Source: CBFFRJ01 sp963530515 (GTDB lineage: Bacteria; Pseudomonadota; Gammaproteobacteria; Enterobacterales; Enterobacteriaceae). Taken from it: a DNA stretch of 64,000 nucleotides. Position 1 is the first letter of the stretch. Every line of letters begins with the position of its first letter. A program made the position numbers and the translations under genes. The stretch lies in NCBI GenBank assembly GCA_963530515.1, contig CAUSEC010000003.1, positions 124,001 through 188,000 on the forward strand. Reading direction: 5' to 3'. This document shows, one piece after another, positions 16,214-24,914 of the stretch. The notes beneath the pieces were generated by a model. That model had not been told where the DNA came from, ran no database searches, and worked only from the letters and a program-made list of their open reading frames with translations.

Positions 16214-18440
16214 GTTATTCTCCGCTTTTCGAAAAGACAAACTGTGGGATTTTCACGGTGGTATTCATCCGCCGGAGATGAAAACGCAGTCAAACAGCAC
16301 GCCACTGCGTCAGTTACCGCTGGCGACACGCTTTGTTATTCCGCTGAAACAGCATATTGGTGCCGAAGGTGAGCTGTGCGTCGCCGTGGGCGATCATGTC
16401 GTGCGTGGGCAGCCGTTGACCCGTGGTCGTGGCCGCATGTTGCCGGTACACGCGCCAACCTCGGGTACCATTGCCGCCATTGCGCCCCACTCTACCGCGC
16501 ATCCCTCTGCACTGCCGGAGTTGAGCGTCATTATTGATGCCGACGGCGAAGACAAGTGGATTGAGCGTGATGGCTGGAGTGACTATCGCACCCGCGAGCG
16601 TTCGGCGCTGATTGAGCGTATTCACCAGTTTGGCGTTGCCGGGCTTGGCGGCGCAGGCTTTCCCACCGGCGCGAAGCTCAAAGGTGGCGGCGACCTTATT
16701 GAAACACTGATTATCAATGCCGCCGAGTGCGAGCCCTACATCACCGCGGACGATCGCCTGATGCAGGACTGCGCGGCACAAATTATTGAAGGGGTGCGCA
16801 TCCTGATGCACATCCTGCAACCACGCCAGGTGCTGATTGGGATTGAGGACAATAAACCTCAGGCCATCTCCATGCTGCGCGCGGTACTGGCGAACGCGCA
16901 CGATATCCAGCTGCGCGTTATTCCGACCAAATATCCTTCCGGCGGCGCCAAGCAGCTCACGCAAATCCTGACCGGCAAACAGGTTCCGCACGGTGGGCGC
17001 TCATCCGATATTGGCGTCCTGATGCAGAACGTCGGCACGGCCTATGCTATCAAGCGCGCCATTATCGACGGTGAGCCGCTGACGGAACGTGTGGTTACGT
17101 TGACCGGTGAAAGCGTCAGCCAGCCGGGCAATGTCTGGGCGCGTTTGGGTACCCCGGTGCGCCATTTACTGGACAATGCCGGTTTCTGCTCTTCGGCAGA
17201 ACAGCTGGTCATCATGGGCGGCCCGCTGATGGGCTTCACGCTGCCATGGCTCGATGTGCCGGTGGTGAAAATCACCAACTGTCTGCTTGCCCCCTCCGCC
17301 AGCGAAATGGGTGAGCAGCCCGAAGAACAAGGCTGCATTCGTTGTAGCGCCTGTGCCGATGCCTGCCCGGCTGACCTGCTCCCGCAGCAGCTTTACTGGT
17401 TCAGTAAAGGCCAGCAGCATGACAAAGCCACCGCGCATAATCTCTCCGATTGCATCGAATGCGGTGCCTGTGCCTGGGTTTGCCCGAGCAGTATTCCGCT
17501 GGTGCAGTATTTCCGTCAGGAGAAGGCGGAAATCTACGCCATCGCCCAGGAAGAAAAACGCAACGCCGAAGCCAAAGCCCGCTTTGAGGCACGTCAGGCG
17601 CGTCTTGAACGTGAAAAAACCGCCCGTGCGGAACGTCACAAGCAGGCCGCCGTGCAACCTGCCGCCAAAGATCAGCAGGCCATTGATGCCGCCCTGGCGC
17701 GCGTACGCGAAAAACAGGCATCAGCCACATCCACCCTTGTGGTGCAGGCCGGTAGCACGCCGGACAACAGCGATGTGATTGCCGCTCGTGAAGCACGCAA
17801 AGCGCAGGCGCGCGCGCGTCAGGCTGAAAAAGCCTTACAGTCAGAACCGGCCGTGGTGGCTGACACCGCCCCGACCGAACCCGTTGACCCACGCAAAGCA
17901 GCCGTAGAAGCAGCCATTGCCCGGGCGAAAGCCAGAAAACAGCAACAGCAGGGTGAGGCGGAATCTCCGGCTCCGGTTGATATCCCTGCCCCAACCGTTG
18001 CAGAACCGGTTGACCCACGCAAGGCCGCCGTGGAAGCGGCCATTGCCCGGGCGAAAGCCAGAAAACAGCAACAACAGGGTGAGGCGGAATCTCCTGCCCC
18101 GGTTAATGCCCCTGCCCCAACCGTTGCCGAGCCGGTTGACCCGCGCAAAGCCGCCGTGGAAGCGGCCATTGCCCGGGCAAAAGCCAGAAAACTCCAGCAA
18201 CAGGGCGAGACAGAATCACCAACAGCAGTTGATGCTCCAACTCCACCTGTTGCCGAGCCGGTTGACCCGCGCAAAGCCGCCGTGGAAGCAGCGATTGCCC
18301 GGGCGAAAGCCAGAAAATTACAACAGCAGGCCACGCCCGTGGACGCTGCCAATGACGATCCCCGAAAAGCGGCAGTAGCGGCAGCTATCGCTCGGGTTCA
18401 GGCAAAAAAAGCCGCACAGCACGCTGTTAACGAGGATTAA
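16206..18440 (+). CDS. rsxC: RsxC, NADH-dehydrogenase-like subunit with Ala/Lys-rich repeat tail
   Basis: 744 residues. RnfC-type flavin and NADH-binding domain (GLGGAGFPTGAKLKGGG and NAAECEPYITADDRLM), then two [4Fe-4S] motifs (CIRCSACADACPADL and CIECGACAWVCPSS). After these come a charged coiled region and a C-terminal array of 42-residue repeats. The start at 16206 (MLKLFSAFRKD) matches K-12 and overlaps the rsxB stop; an upstream in-frame start would read through rsxB in another frame. The repeat tail differs from K-12 in linker sequence and copy number. Confidence 0.94.
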   Translation: MLKLFSAFRKDKLWDFHGGIHPPEMKTQSNSTPLRQLPLATRFVIPLKQHIGAEGELCVAVGDHVVRGQPLTRGRGRMLPVHAPTSGTIAAIAPHSTAHPSALPELSVIIDADGEDKWIERDGWSDYRTRERSALIERIHQFGVAGLGGAGFPTGAKLKGGGDLIETLIINAAECEPYITADDRLMQDCAAQIIEGVRILMHILQPRQVLIGIEDNKPQAISMLRAVLANAHDIQLRVIPTKYPSGGAKQLTQILTGKQVPHGGRSSDIGVLMQNVGTAYAIKRAIIDGEPLTERVVTLTGESVSQPGNVWARLGTPVRHLLDNAGFCSSAEQLVIMGGPLMGFTLPWLDVPVVKITNCLLAPSASEMGEQPEEQGCIRCSACADACPADLLPQQLYWFSKGQQHDKATAHNLSDCIECGACAWVCPSSIPLVQYFRQEKAEIYAIAQEEKRNAEAKARFEARQARLEREKTARAERHKQAAVQPAAKDQQAIDAALARVREKQASATSTLVVQAGSTPDNSDVIAAREARKAQARARQAEKALQSEPAVVADTAPTEPVDPRKAAVEAAIARAKARKQQQQGEAESPAPVDIPAPTVAEPVDPRKAAVEAAIARAKARKQQQQGEAESPAPVNAPAPTVAEPVDPRKAAVEAAIARAKARKLQQQGETESPTAVDAPTPPVAEPVDPRKAAVEAAIARAKARKLQQQATPVDAANDDPRKAAVAAAIARVQAKKAAQHAVNED
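17883..18386 (+). repeat. 126-bp tandem repeats encoding the RsxC tail
   Basis: Units begin with GTTGACCC at 17883, 18009, 18135 and 18261, an exact 126-base period. Each encodes VDPRKAAVEAAIARAKARK plus a Gln-rich and Pro/Glu linker. A fifth, shortened unit (DDPRKAAVAAAIARVQAKK) closes the gene. Unit sequences are close to identical, so copy number could vary between strains and be misassembled from short reads. Confidence 0.93.
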
Positions 18441-19493
18441 ATGGTTTTCAGAATCGCAAGTTCCCCTTACACCCATAACCAGCGCCAGACATCGCGCATT
18501 ATGATGCTGGTTGTGCTCGCGACCCTGCCTGGGATCGCCGCTCAACTGTGGTTTTTCGGCTGGGGAACGCTGGTCCAAATCGTCATTGCCATTGCCACAG
18601 CACTCGCCTCTGAGGCACTGGTGCTGCATCTGCGTAAGCAAAATGTGAGAGGTATTCTGGCGGATAACGCCGCCCTGCTCACCGGGCTTTTACTGGCTAT
18701 CAGTATTCCGCCTTTCGCCCCCTGGTGGATGGTGGTGCTGGGCACTGTTTTTGCGGTGATCATCGCCAAGCAGCTTTATGGCGGACTGGGCCATAATCCG
18801 TTTAACCCAGCGATGATAGGCTACGTGGTGCTGCTCATCTCATTCCCGGTGCAGATGACCAGTTGGTTACCGCCGTTTGAGATTGCCAAAACCGTGCCCG
18901 GCCTGATGGATGCGGTGCAGATTATTTTCACCGGACATGCCGCGACAGGTCATACGATGGACAGCCTGCGCATGGGGATTGACGGCATCAGCCAGGCCAC
19001 GCCGCTGGACACCTTCAAAACCTCGCTGCATGCCGGGCATAGCGTCAGCGATATTCTTAACTACCCGATTTACAGCGGCGTCCTGGCGGGTGCGGGCTGG
19101 CAGTGGGTCAACGCGGGTTATTTGCTGGGCGGCCTGTTCCTGTTCGCAAAAAAAACCATCCGCTGGCACATTCCGGTGAGCTTTTTGGTGTCACTGGCTG
19201 TCTGTTCCTCTCTGGGCTGGATTTTCTCCCCGGAAAGCCTGGCGTCGCCGCAGCTGCATCTCCTCTCCGGTGCGACCATGCTCGGTGCGTTCTTTATTCT
19301 TACCGATCCGGTTACCGCATCGACCACCAATAAAGGTCGTCTGATTTTTGGTGCGCTGGCAGGGTTACTGGTGTGGCTGATTCGTAGCTTTGGCGGTTAT
19401 CCGGATGGCGTGGCGTTCGCGGTGTTACTGGCGAACATTACCGTGCCGCTGATCGATTACTTCACGCGCCCGCGCGTGTACGGCCATCGTTAA
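18441..19493 (+). CDS. rsxD: RsxD, flavinylated membrane subunit
   Basis: 350 residues, about nine membrane helices, RnfD/NqrB family. Thr187 in SQATPLDTF is the residue that carries covalent FMN in this family, and GLGHNPFNPAM and SGATMLGAFFILTDPV are conserved. It starts directly after the rsxC stop, so the two are coupled. Confidence 0.95.
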   Translation: MVFRIASSPYTHNQRQTSRIMMLVVLATLPGIAAQLWFFGWGTLVQIVIAIATALASEALVLHLRKQNVRGILADNAALLTGLLLAISIPPFAPWWMVVLGTVFAVIIAKQLYGGLGHNPFNPAMIGYVVLLISFPVQMTSWLPPFEIAKTVPGLMDAVQIIFTGHAATGHTMDSLRMGIDGISQATPLDTFKTSLHAGHSVSDILNYPIYSGVLAGAGWQWVNAGYLLGGLFLFAKKTIRWHIPVSFLVSLAVCSSLGWIFSPESLASPQLHLLSGATMLGAFFILTDPVTASTTNKGRLIFGALAGLLVWLIRSFGGYPDGVAFAVLLANITVPLIDYFTRPRVYGHR

Positions 19494-19502
19494 GGAGTCG
19501 CC

Positions 19503-20123
19503 ATGCTAGATACCATGCGTAAATATGGCATGACGTTGACGCTGTTCGCCGCGGCGTCAACCGGCATGACCGCAGCCATTAACCAGCTGACAAAATCCAC
19601 CATTGCCGAACAGGCCGTGATGCAACAAAAGGCGTTGTTCAGCCAGGTGTTGCCTGCCGACAGCTATAATAATGCCTTGCAGAACAGCTGTTACCTGGTC
19701 GACGCGCCAGAGTTGGGAAAAGGCAAACACAAAGTCTATATCGCCCGCAAAGATGACACCCCGGTGGGCGTCGTCATTGAAGCCACCGCGCCTGACGGCT
19801 ATTCCGGTGCCATTCAGTTGCTTGTGGGTGCGGATTTTAACGGGACGGTGTTGGGTACCCGTGTTACGGAACACCATGAAACACCGGGCCTGGGTGACAA
19901 AATCGAACTGCGTATTTCTGACTGGATCAACGGGTTTGCCGGTAAGAAAATCGACGGGGCGAACGATACACACTGGGCGGTGAAGAAAGACGGTGGGGAT
20001 TTTGATCAGTTCACCGGTGCGACCATCACACCTCGTGCGGTGGTCAATGCCGTCAAACGCGCGGGTCTGTATGCCCAGACGCTGCCCGCCCAGCTTTCCA
20101 GCCTGCAGACCTGTGGGGAGTAA
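19503..20123 (+). CDS. rsxG: RsxG, periplasmic-facing flavoprotein subunit
   Basis: 206 residues with one N-terminal helix (about 10-30) and an FMN-binding domain. The flavinylation motif FTGATITPRAV places the FMN-bearing Thr at 174, and the family GLGDK segment is present. It begins nine bases after rsxD with a GGAG ribosome site. Confidence 0.95.
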   Translation: MLDTMRKYGMTLTLFAAASTGMTAAINQLTKSTIAEQAVMQQKALFSQVLPADSYNNALQNSCYLVDAPELGKGKHKVYIARKDDTPVGVVIEATAPDGYSGAIQLLVGADFNGTVLGTRVTEHHETPGLGDKIELRISDWINGFAGKKIDGANDTHWAVKKDGGDFDQFTGATITPRAVVNAVKRAGLYAQTLPAQLSSLQTCGE

Positions 20124-20125
20124 CC

Positions 20126-20818
20126 ATGAGCGAAGTTAAAGACATTATCGTCCAGGGGTTGTGGAAAAATAACTCCGCACTGGTGCAGCTGCTGGGTATG
20201 TGCCCGCTACTTGCCGTGACGTCTACCGCGACTAACGCCCTGGGCCTGGGACTGGCAACCACGCTGGTGCTGACCCTGACCAACCTGACCATCTCGCTGG
20301 TACGTCGCTGGACGCCGTCAGAAATTCGTATTCCTATCTACGTGATGATCATCGCCTCCGTCGTGAGCATTGTGCAGATGTTGATCAATGCCTATGCCTA
20401 CGGCCTGTATCAGTCGCTGGGGATTTTTATCCCGCTCATCGTGACCAACTGTATCGTGGTCGGACGTGCCGAAGCCTTTGCCGCCAAAAATACGCCTGGG
20501 CTCTCCGCACTGGACGGCTTTTCCATCGGCATGGGGGCAACCTGCACCATGTTTGCGCTGGGATCGATTCGCGAGATCCTTGGTAACGGCACCCTGTTTG
20601 ACGGGGCAGACAGCCTGCTGGGCAGTTGGGCGAAAGTGCTGCGCGTGGAAGTCTTCCATACTGACTCTTCTTTCTTGCTGGCTATGCTGCCACCGGGGGC
20701 GTTTATTGGCCTGGGCATGCTGCTGGCGATTAAGTATCTGATTGATGAACGCTCGAAAAAACGCCGCGCTGCGGTGGCCGCCGGCGAGCCCACTCAAACC
20801 GTGCCCGGGAAGGCCTGA
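20126..20818 (+). CDS. rsxE: RsxE, membrane subunit
   Basis: 230 residues, six membrane helices, paralogous to RsxA (RnfE/NqrD family) with LGMCPLLAVT near the N-terminus and NCIVVGRAEAFA in the middle. Last rsx subunit; its stop overlaps the nth start (TGATG). Confidence 0.95.
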   Translation: MSEVKDIIVQGLWKNNSALVQLLGMCPLLAVTSTATNALGLGLATTLVLTLTNLTISLVRRWTPSEIRIPIYVMIIASVVSIVQMLINAYAYGLYQSLGIFIPLIVTNCIVVGRAEAFAAKNTPGLSALDGFSIGMGATCTMFALGSIREILGNGTLFDGADSLLGSWAKVLRVEVFHTDSSFLLAMLPPGAFIGLGMLLAIKYLIDERSKKRRAAVAAGEPTQTVPGKA

Positions 20819-21453
20819 TGAACAAAGTGAAGCGGCGGGAAATTTTGACCCGCCTGCGGGATAACAATCCGCACCCGACGACAGAACTGAACTTCAATTC
20901 TCCTTTCGAGCTACTGATTGCCGTGCTGCTCTCAGCGCAAGCCACTGACGTGAGCGTGAACAAAGCGACCGCCCTGCTCTATCCGGTTGCGAATACGCCA
21001 CAGGCAATGCTGGAGCTTGGCGTTGACGGTGTGAAAGGCTACATCAAAACGATTGGCCTGTTTAATACCAAAGCAGAAAACGTGATTAAGACCTGCCGTA
21101 TTTTGGTGGAACAGCATGCAGGTGAAGTGCCGGAAGACAGAGCGGCACTGGAAGCCCTGCCCGGCGTTGGACGCAAGACGGCCAACGTGGTGCTGAATAC
21201 AGCATTCGGCTGGCCGACGATTGCCGTGGATACCCATATTTTCCGGGTGTGTAACCGTACCCGTTTCGCGCCGGGCAAAAACGTTGAGCAGGTAGAAGAT
21301 AAACTGCTCAGCGTCGTCCCGGCGGAGTTTAAGGTCGATTGCCATCACTGGCTGATCCTGCATGGCCGCTATACCTGCATTGCGCGCAAACCGCGCTGCG
21401 GCTCCTGCATTATCGAAGATCTGTGCGAATTCGACAGCAAAACAGAGCTCTGA
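20818..21453 (+). CDS. nth: Endonuclease III
   Basis: DNA glycosylase/AP lyase removing oxidised pyrimidines, 211 residues as in K-12. The helix-hairpin-helix LPGVGRKTANVVL includes catalytic Lys120, VDTHIFRV supplies Asp138, and the C-terminal [4Fe-4S] loop reads CIARKPRCGSCIIEDLC. It is coupled to rsxE by a one-base overlap, so a repair enzyme containing an iron-sulphur cluster shares the operon of a redox complex. Confidence 0.96.
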   Translation: MNKVKRREILTRLRDNNPHPTTELNFNSPFELLIAVLLSAQATDVSVNKATALLYPVANTPQAMLELGVDGVKGYIKTIGLFNTKAENVIKTCRILVEQHAGEVPEDRAALEALPGVGRKTANVVLNTAFGWPTIAVDTHIFRVCNRTRFAPGKNVEQVEDKLLSVVPAEFKVDCHHWLILHGRYTCIARKPRCGSCIIEDLCEFDSKTEL

Positions 21454-21465
21454 ATTCGCGTTCTT

Positions 21466-21897
21466 TCAAAACGGCCTGAGAATAGCAAGCAGGATAATCA
21501 GCGCCACGGCGCCAACCACCAGCGCAGTGGCCTGAGACACCATCCCCGGAATACGCGTGGAGGCGCCGGTCGACAGACGGCGTAATGTACCGGTGAGCAC
21601 GCCGTGGATCCCGGAAAGCCCAACCACCACCAGGATTTTCAGCACCAGCCAGAGATGCGGCATCTTCCCGTGCAGGACAACCATCGCAATCCCCATCAGC
21701 CAGAGCAGTACCATAGCAGGTGACGTGACTTTACGGCTCCACTGTCGGACAAACTCCAGCATCGCCGTCGGGAGCGAAGCCTGTTGCTTCACCAGATGCT
21801 TGCACCAGCCGACCACAACGGCCATGACCAGAATCCCGCCAATCCAGATGATGGCCGCAATGATGTGCATGGCATTGAGCCATGGATGTAAATTCAT
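21466..21897 (-). CDS. CopD/HemJ-like four-helix membrane protein
   Basis: 143 residues, four membrane helices, with a conserved-looking His in the first (AMHIIAAIIWIGGIL) and a His after the third (GLSGIHGVLTG). The pattern resembles CopD copper-resistance domains and the HemJ family of protoporphyrinogen oxidases, which share haem-binding histidines; I cannot choose between them. The start at 21897 follows GGAG; the longer frame adds 20 residues without a ribosome site. It is convergent with nth, and K-12 has no gene here. Confidence 0.7.
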   Translation of the reverse strand: MNLHPWLNAMHIIAAIIWIGGILVMAVVVGWCKHLVKQQASLPTAMLEFVRQWSRKVTSPAMVLLWLMGIAMVVLHGKMPHLWLVLKILVVVGLSGIHGVLTGTLRRLSTGASTRIPGMVSQATALVVGAVALIILLAILRPF

Positions 21898-22638
21898 GGG
21901 TAAACTCCGAAAAAAATACGAGAGATGAAGTCTGACAGCGTCGGCCTGGGCTGTCATTGACTACTGATAAGCGAACAAAAAAATCCGCAAAAACATTGAT
22001 CTGCGGCAGGCCCTGCCAGGGAAGGGGCGCCCGGCATGGACATCAATATGGGGAAAAACAGCGACCTGAACCCTTAGACACTGCAATGTCTTTCACTTGT
22101 CGAGTATTATCCCGCCATACCTGTCATTCATTCCCATTCATGTTACTTATTAGTATTTATCCTGGCGAATAGTTTTTTTATGCAAAAAAAATTCTACCCC
22201 AACGTGATTATTATCACATTGATAGCACGATGTTAATTTTTGGATCTTACTGACGATAACGTTTGCGGAGCAATCTCTGCTACACGTTGAAAACCAACAC
22301 ATACCACCACTAAATTACATAGATATAGTCTGATAAACTGCAATTAAAGCAAAACAGCAGAACATATAACCATTAAGCCTTTTTCACCCCTTAGGGATAG
22401 TGAAATAAACTGCCATTATGTAAGCGGCAAAATTTAACGCTGAATAACATTTGTCGCAACGGATTATAATATCGCTAAAGATAAATGTAACAGATCATTG
22501 CAAAGGTATTGCCTCAGCCCCCCGGATAGGGAACATTACCCGCCGTTTTCCCTCCCGCAATAATTATAAGCGCGATAAATACTGGGAATCGCGTATCGAT
22601 TCACCCCATTAATATGGGATGTAAAAAAAGAGGTATTT
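21898..22638. other. 740-base intergenic region upstream of dtpA
   Basis: AT-rich from about 22,140. It contains one CRP/FNR-like palindrome (22203-22218) and no recognisable gene. A 71-codon frame at 21957-22172 has no ribosome site and no family resemblance. E. coli dtpA is OmpR-dependent; I could not place OmpR boxes with confidence. Confidence 0.6.
22203..22218. promoter_or_regulatory. CRP/FNR-type site upstream of dtpA
   Basis: CGTGATTATTATCACA matches the CRP pattern TGTGA-N6-TCACA at nine of ten bases and the FNR pattern TTGAT-N4-ATCAA at eight of ten. It lies about 420 bases before the dtpA start, so it would serve a distal promoter or an unseen transcript. Confidence 0.5.
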
Positions 22639-24144
22639 GTGTCTACTGCAAACAATAAACCAACAGAAAGCGTGAGTCTGAACGCTTTCAAACAACCAAA
22701 AGCGTTTTACCTGATCTTCTCTATCGAGTTGTGGGAGCGTTTCGGCTTTTACGGCCTGCAAGGGATCATGGCGGTTTACCTGGTTAAGCAACTGGGTATG
22801 TCCGAATCTGATTCTATTACACTGTTCTCTTCCTTCAGTGCGCTGGTGTACGGTCTCGTCGCCATCGGCGGCTGGTTAGGCGATAAAATCCTCGGTACCA
22901 AGCGTGTGATTATGCTGGGTGCCATCGTGCTGGCCATTGGCTATGCGCTGGTTGCCTGGTCCGGGCACGATGCGGGCATCGTTTACATGGGGATGGCAGC
23001 CATTGCCGTGGGTAACGGCCTGTTCAAAGCCAACCCCTCTTCCCTGCTGTCAAAATGCTATGCCAAAGATGACCCACGCCTGGACGGTGCATTCACCATG
23101 TACTACATGTCCGTTAACGTGGGTTCTTTCTTCTCTATGCTGGCAACCCCCTGGCTGGCGGCACAGTTCGGCTGGAGCGTGGCCTTCGCGCTGAGCGTCG
23201 TGGGCCTGCTGATCACCATCGTGAACTTCGCGTTCTGCAAACGCTGGGTTAAAGATTACGGTTCCAAACCAGACTTCGAACCGGTACGTATGGGCTACCT
23301 GCTGGCCACCATCGTCGGTGTTGTGGTACTGGTCACCATCGCGACCTGGCTGCTGCACAACCAGGGCATCGCACGTATGGTTCTGGGCGTGGTCGCACTG
23401 GGTATCATCTGCATCTTTGCAAAAGAAACCTTTGCACTGCAGGGCGCCGCTCGCCGCAAAATGATCGTTGCGTTCATTCTGATGCTGCAGGCTATCGTCT
23501 TCTTCGTGCTGTACAGCCAGATGCCAACCTCTCTGAACTTCTTCGCTATCCGTAACGTGGAACATACCCTGCTGGGTATTGCGTTCGAGCCGGAGCAGTT
23601 CCAGGCCCTGAACCCATTCTGGATCATTATTGGTAGCCCGATTCTGGCCGCTATCTATAACAAGATGGGCGATACCCTGCCAATGCCGCACAAATTCGCC
23701 ATTGGTATGGTGCTGTGCTCTGCGGCATTCCTGGTGCTGCCACTGGGTACCAAGTTTGCCTCAGACGCCGGTATTGTTTCCGTTAACTGGCTGGTCGCAA
23801 GCTACGGTCTGCAAAGTATTGGTGAGCTGATGATCTCGGGTCTGGGCCTGGCCATGGTCGCACAGCTGGTGCCTCAGCGCCTGATGGGCTTCATCATGGG
23901 CAGCTGGTTCCTGACCACCGCCGGTGCCAACATCATCGCTGGCTACGTTGCTAATCAGATGGCGATCCCTGAAAACGTCACCGACCCGCTGATGTCACTG
24001 GAAATCTACGGTCACGTCTTCCTGCAAATCGGTATCGTCACGGCGGTCATCTCCGTGCTGATGATTGTCGCTGCACCGAAGCTGAATCGTATGACGCAGA
24101 ATGACAGCAACGATGCTATCGAAGCGGAAAGCGTGAACGCGTAA
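22639..24144 (+). CDS. dtpA: Dipeptide/tripeptide permease A
   Basis: 501-residue proton-coupled oligopeptide transporter (POT/PTR family, major facilitator fold, 14 helices). The ExxER proton-coupling motif is in SIELWERFGFYG, and the family signature around GGWLGDKILGTKR is present. GTG is the start codon, eight bases after AGAGG. Formerly tppB; in enterics expression depends on OmpR and responds to leucine and anaerobiosis. Confidence 0.96.
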   Translation: MSTANNKPTESVSLNAFKQPKAFYLIFSIELWERFGFYGLQGIMAVYLVKQLGMSESDSITLFSSFSALVYGLVAIGGWLGDKILGTKRVIMLGAIVLAIGYALVAWSGHDAGIVYMGMAAIAVGNGLFKANPSSLLSKCYAKDDPRLDGAFTMYYMSVNVGSFFSMLATPWLAAQFGWSVAFALSVVGLLITIVNFAFCKRWVKDYGSKPDFEPVRMGYLLATIVGVVVLVTIATWLLHNQGIARMVLGVVALGIICIFAKETFALQGAARRKMIVAFILMLQAIVFFVLYSQMPTSLNFFAIRNVEHTLLGIAFEPEQFQALNPFWIIIGSPILAAIYNKMGDTLPMPHKFAIGMVLCSAAFLVLPLGTKFASDAGIVSVNWLVASYGLQSIGELMISGLGLAMVAQLVPQRLMGFIMGSWFLTTAGANIIAGYVANQMAIPENVTDPLMSLEIYGHVFLQIGIVTAVISVLMIVAAPKLNRMTQNDSNDAIEAESVNA

Positions 24145-24170
24145 TCTTTTCCGTAAGCAGATATTAATTA

Positions 24171-24202
24171 AGCCGTTAACTTTTCGTTAACGGCTTTTTT
24201 TT
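24171..24202 (+). terminator. Intrinsic terminator after dtpA
   Basis: AGCCGTTAAC/GTTAACGGCT stem with a TTTTC loop and a run of nine T. Confidence 0.88.
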
Positions 24203-24253
24203 TATGCCTGAGGAGAATAATCTATGCCGGAAATCAGCTAAAAGGAGTGAAGA

Positions 24254-24856
24254 ATGAAACTGTTTTATAAACCAGGTGCCTGCTCACTGGCTTCCCATAT
24301 TGCCCTGCGTGAAGCAGGTAAAGACGTTGAACTGGCGAGCGTGGATTTGATGAAAAAGCGCCTGGAAAACGGTGACGACTTTTTTGCTATCAACCCGAAA
24401 GGACAGATCCCTGCTCTGCAGATTGACGCAGATACCCTGCTGACCGAAGGCGTGGCGATTATGCAGTACGTCGCGGACAGCGCGCCGCAGAGCCAGCTAC
24501 TGGCACCGGTGGGTGACTTATCGCGTTACAAGACGCTGGAATGGCTGAATTTCGTTGCGACCGAACTGCACAAAGGGTTTACGCCACTGTTCCGCCCGGA
24601 CACCCCGGAAGATTTCAAGCCGACTGCACGTGCACTGATTGAGAAAAAACTGCAGTACGTTGACGATACGCTGGCAAACCAGCAGTGGATCAGCGGCGAG
24701 CACTTCTCCATTGCCGATGGGTATCTGTTCACAGTGCTGCGCTGGGCGGTTGCGGTGAAACTGACGATGCCGGCAGCAGGCAATATCGCGGCCTATATGC
24801 AGCGCGTCGCGGCTCGCCCGGCGGTGGCTGCAGCCATGGCAGCAGAGGGGATTTAA
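24254..24856 (+). CDS. gstA: Glutathione S-transferase A
   Basis: 200-residue beta-class cytosolic GST. The N-terminal thioredoxin fold has Cys10 in PGACSLASH and the glutathione-contact segment GQIPALQID; the C-terminal helical domain has ELHKGFTPLF with the beta-class His106. It detoxifies electrophiles and peroxides. GGAG precedes the ATG. In K-12 the neighbouring minus-strand gene is pdxY; here tyrS follows directly. Confidence 0.93.
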   Translation: MKLFYKPGACSLASHIALREAGKDVELASVDLMKKRLENGDDFFAINPKGQIPALQIDADTLLTEGVAIMQYVADSAPQSQLLAPVGDLSRYKTLEWLNFVATELHKGFTPLFRPDTPEDFKPTARALIEKKLQYVDDTLANQQWISGEHFSIADGYLFTVLRWAVAVKLTMPAAGNIAAYMQRVAARPAVAAAMAAEGI

Positions 24857-24863
24857 CCTTCGC

Positions 24864-24895
24864 CATAAAAAAAGGGAGTGATTTCTCACTCCCTT
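24864..24895 (-). terminator. Terminator between gstA and tyrS
   Basis: AAAGGGAGTGA/TCACTCCCTTT stem. The minus strand then runs into seven T, ending tyrS; the plus-strand tail is weaker, but the hairpin can serve both genes. Confidence 0.85.
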
Positions 24896-24914
24896 TCATC
24901 ACTCCCCCGCCCGC

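Noticed and set aside
17819..18352. A 177-codon Ala-rich repetitive frame opposite the rsxC repeats
   Set aside because: Its repeats arise only from the 126-base units of rsxC read on the other strand.
17883..18386. Tandem repeats considered as a CRISPR array
   Set aside because: Units are contiguous, in frame and encode the RsxC tail; there are no spacers and no cas genes.
21957..22172. A 71-codon plus-strand frame upstream of dtpA
   Set aside because: No ribosome site, no hydrophobic or domain pattern, and no resemblance to known small proteins.
23050..23691. A 213-codon minus-strand frame inside dtpA
   Set aside because: Antisense shadow of a membrane-transporter gene; composition rich in His, Gln and Asp, no family resemblance.
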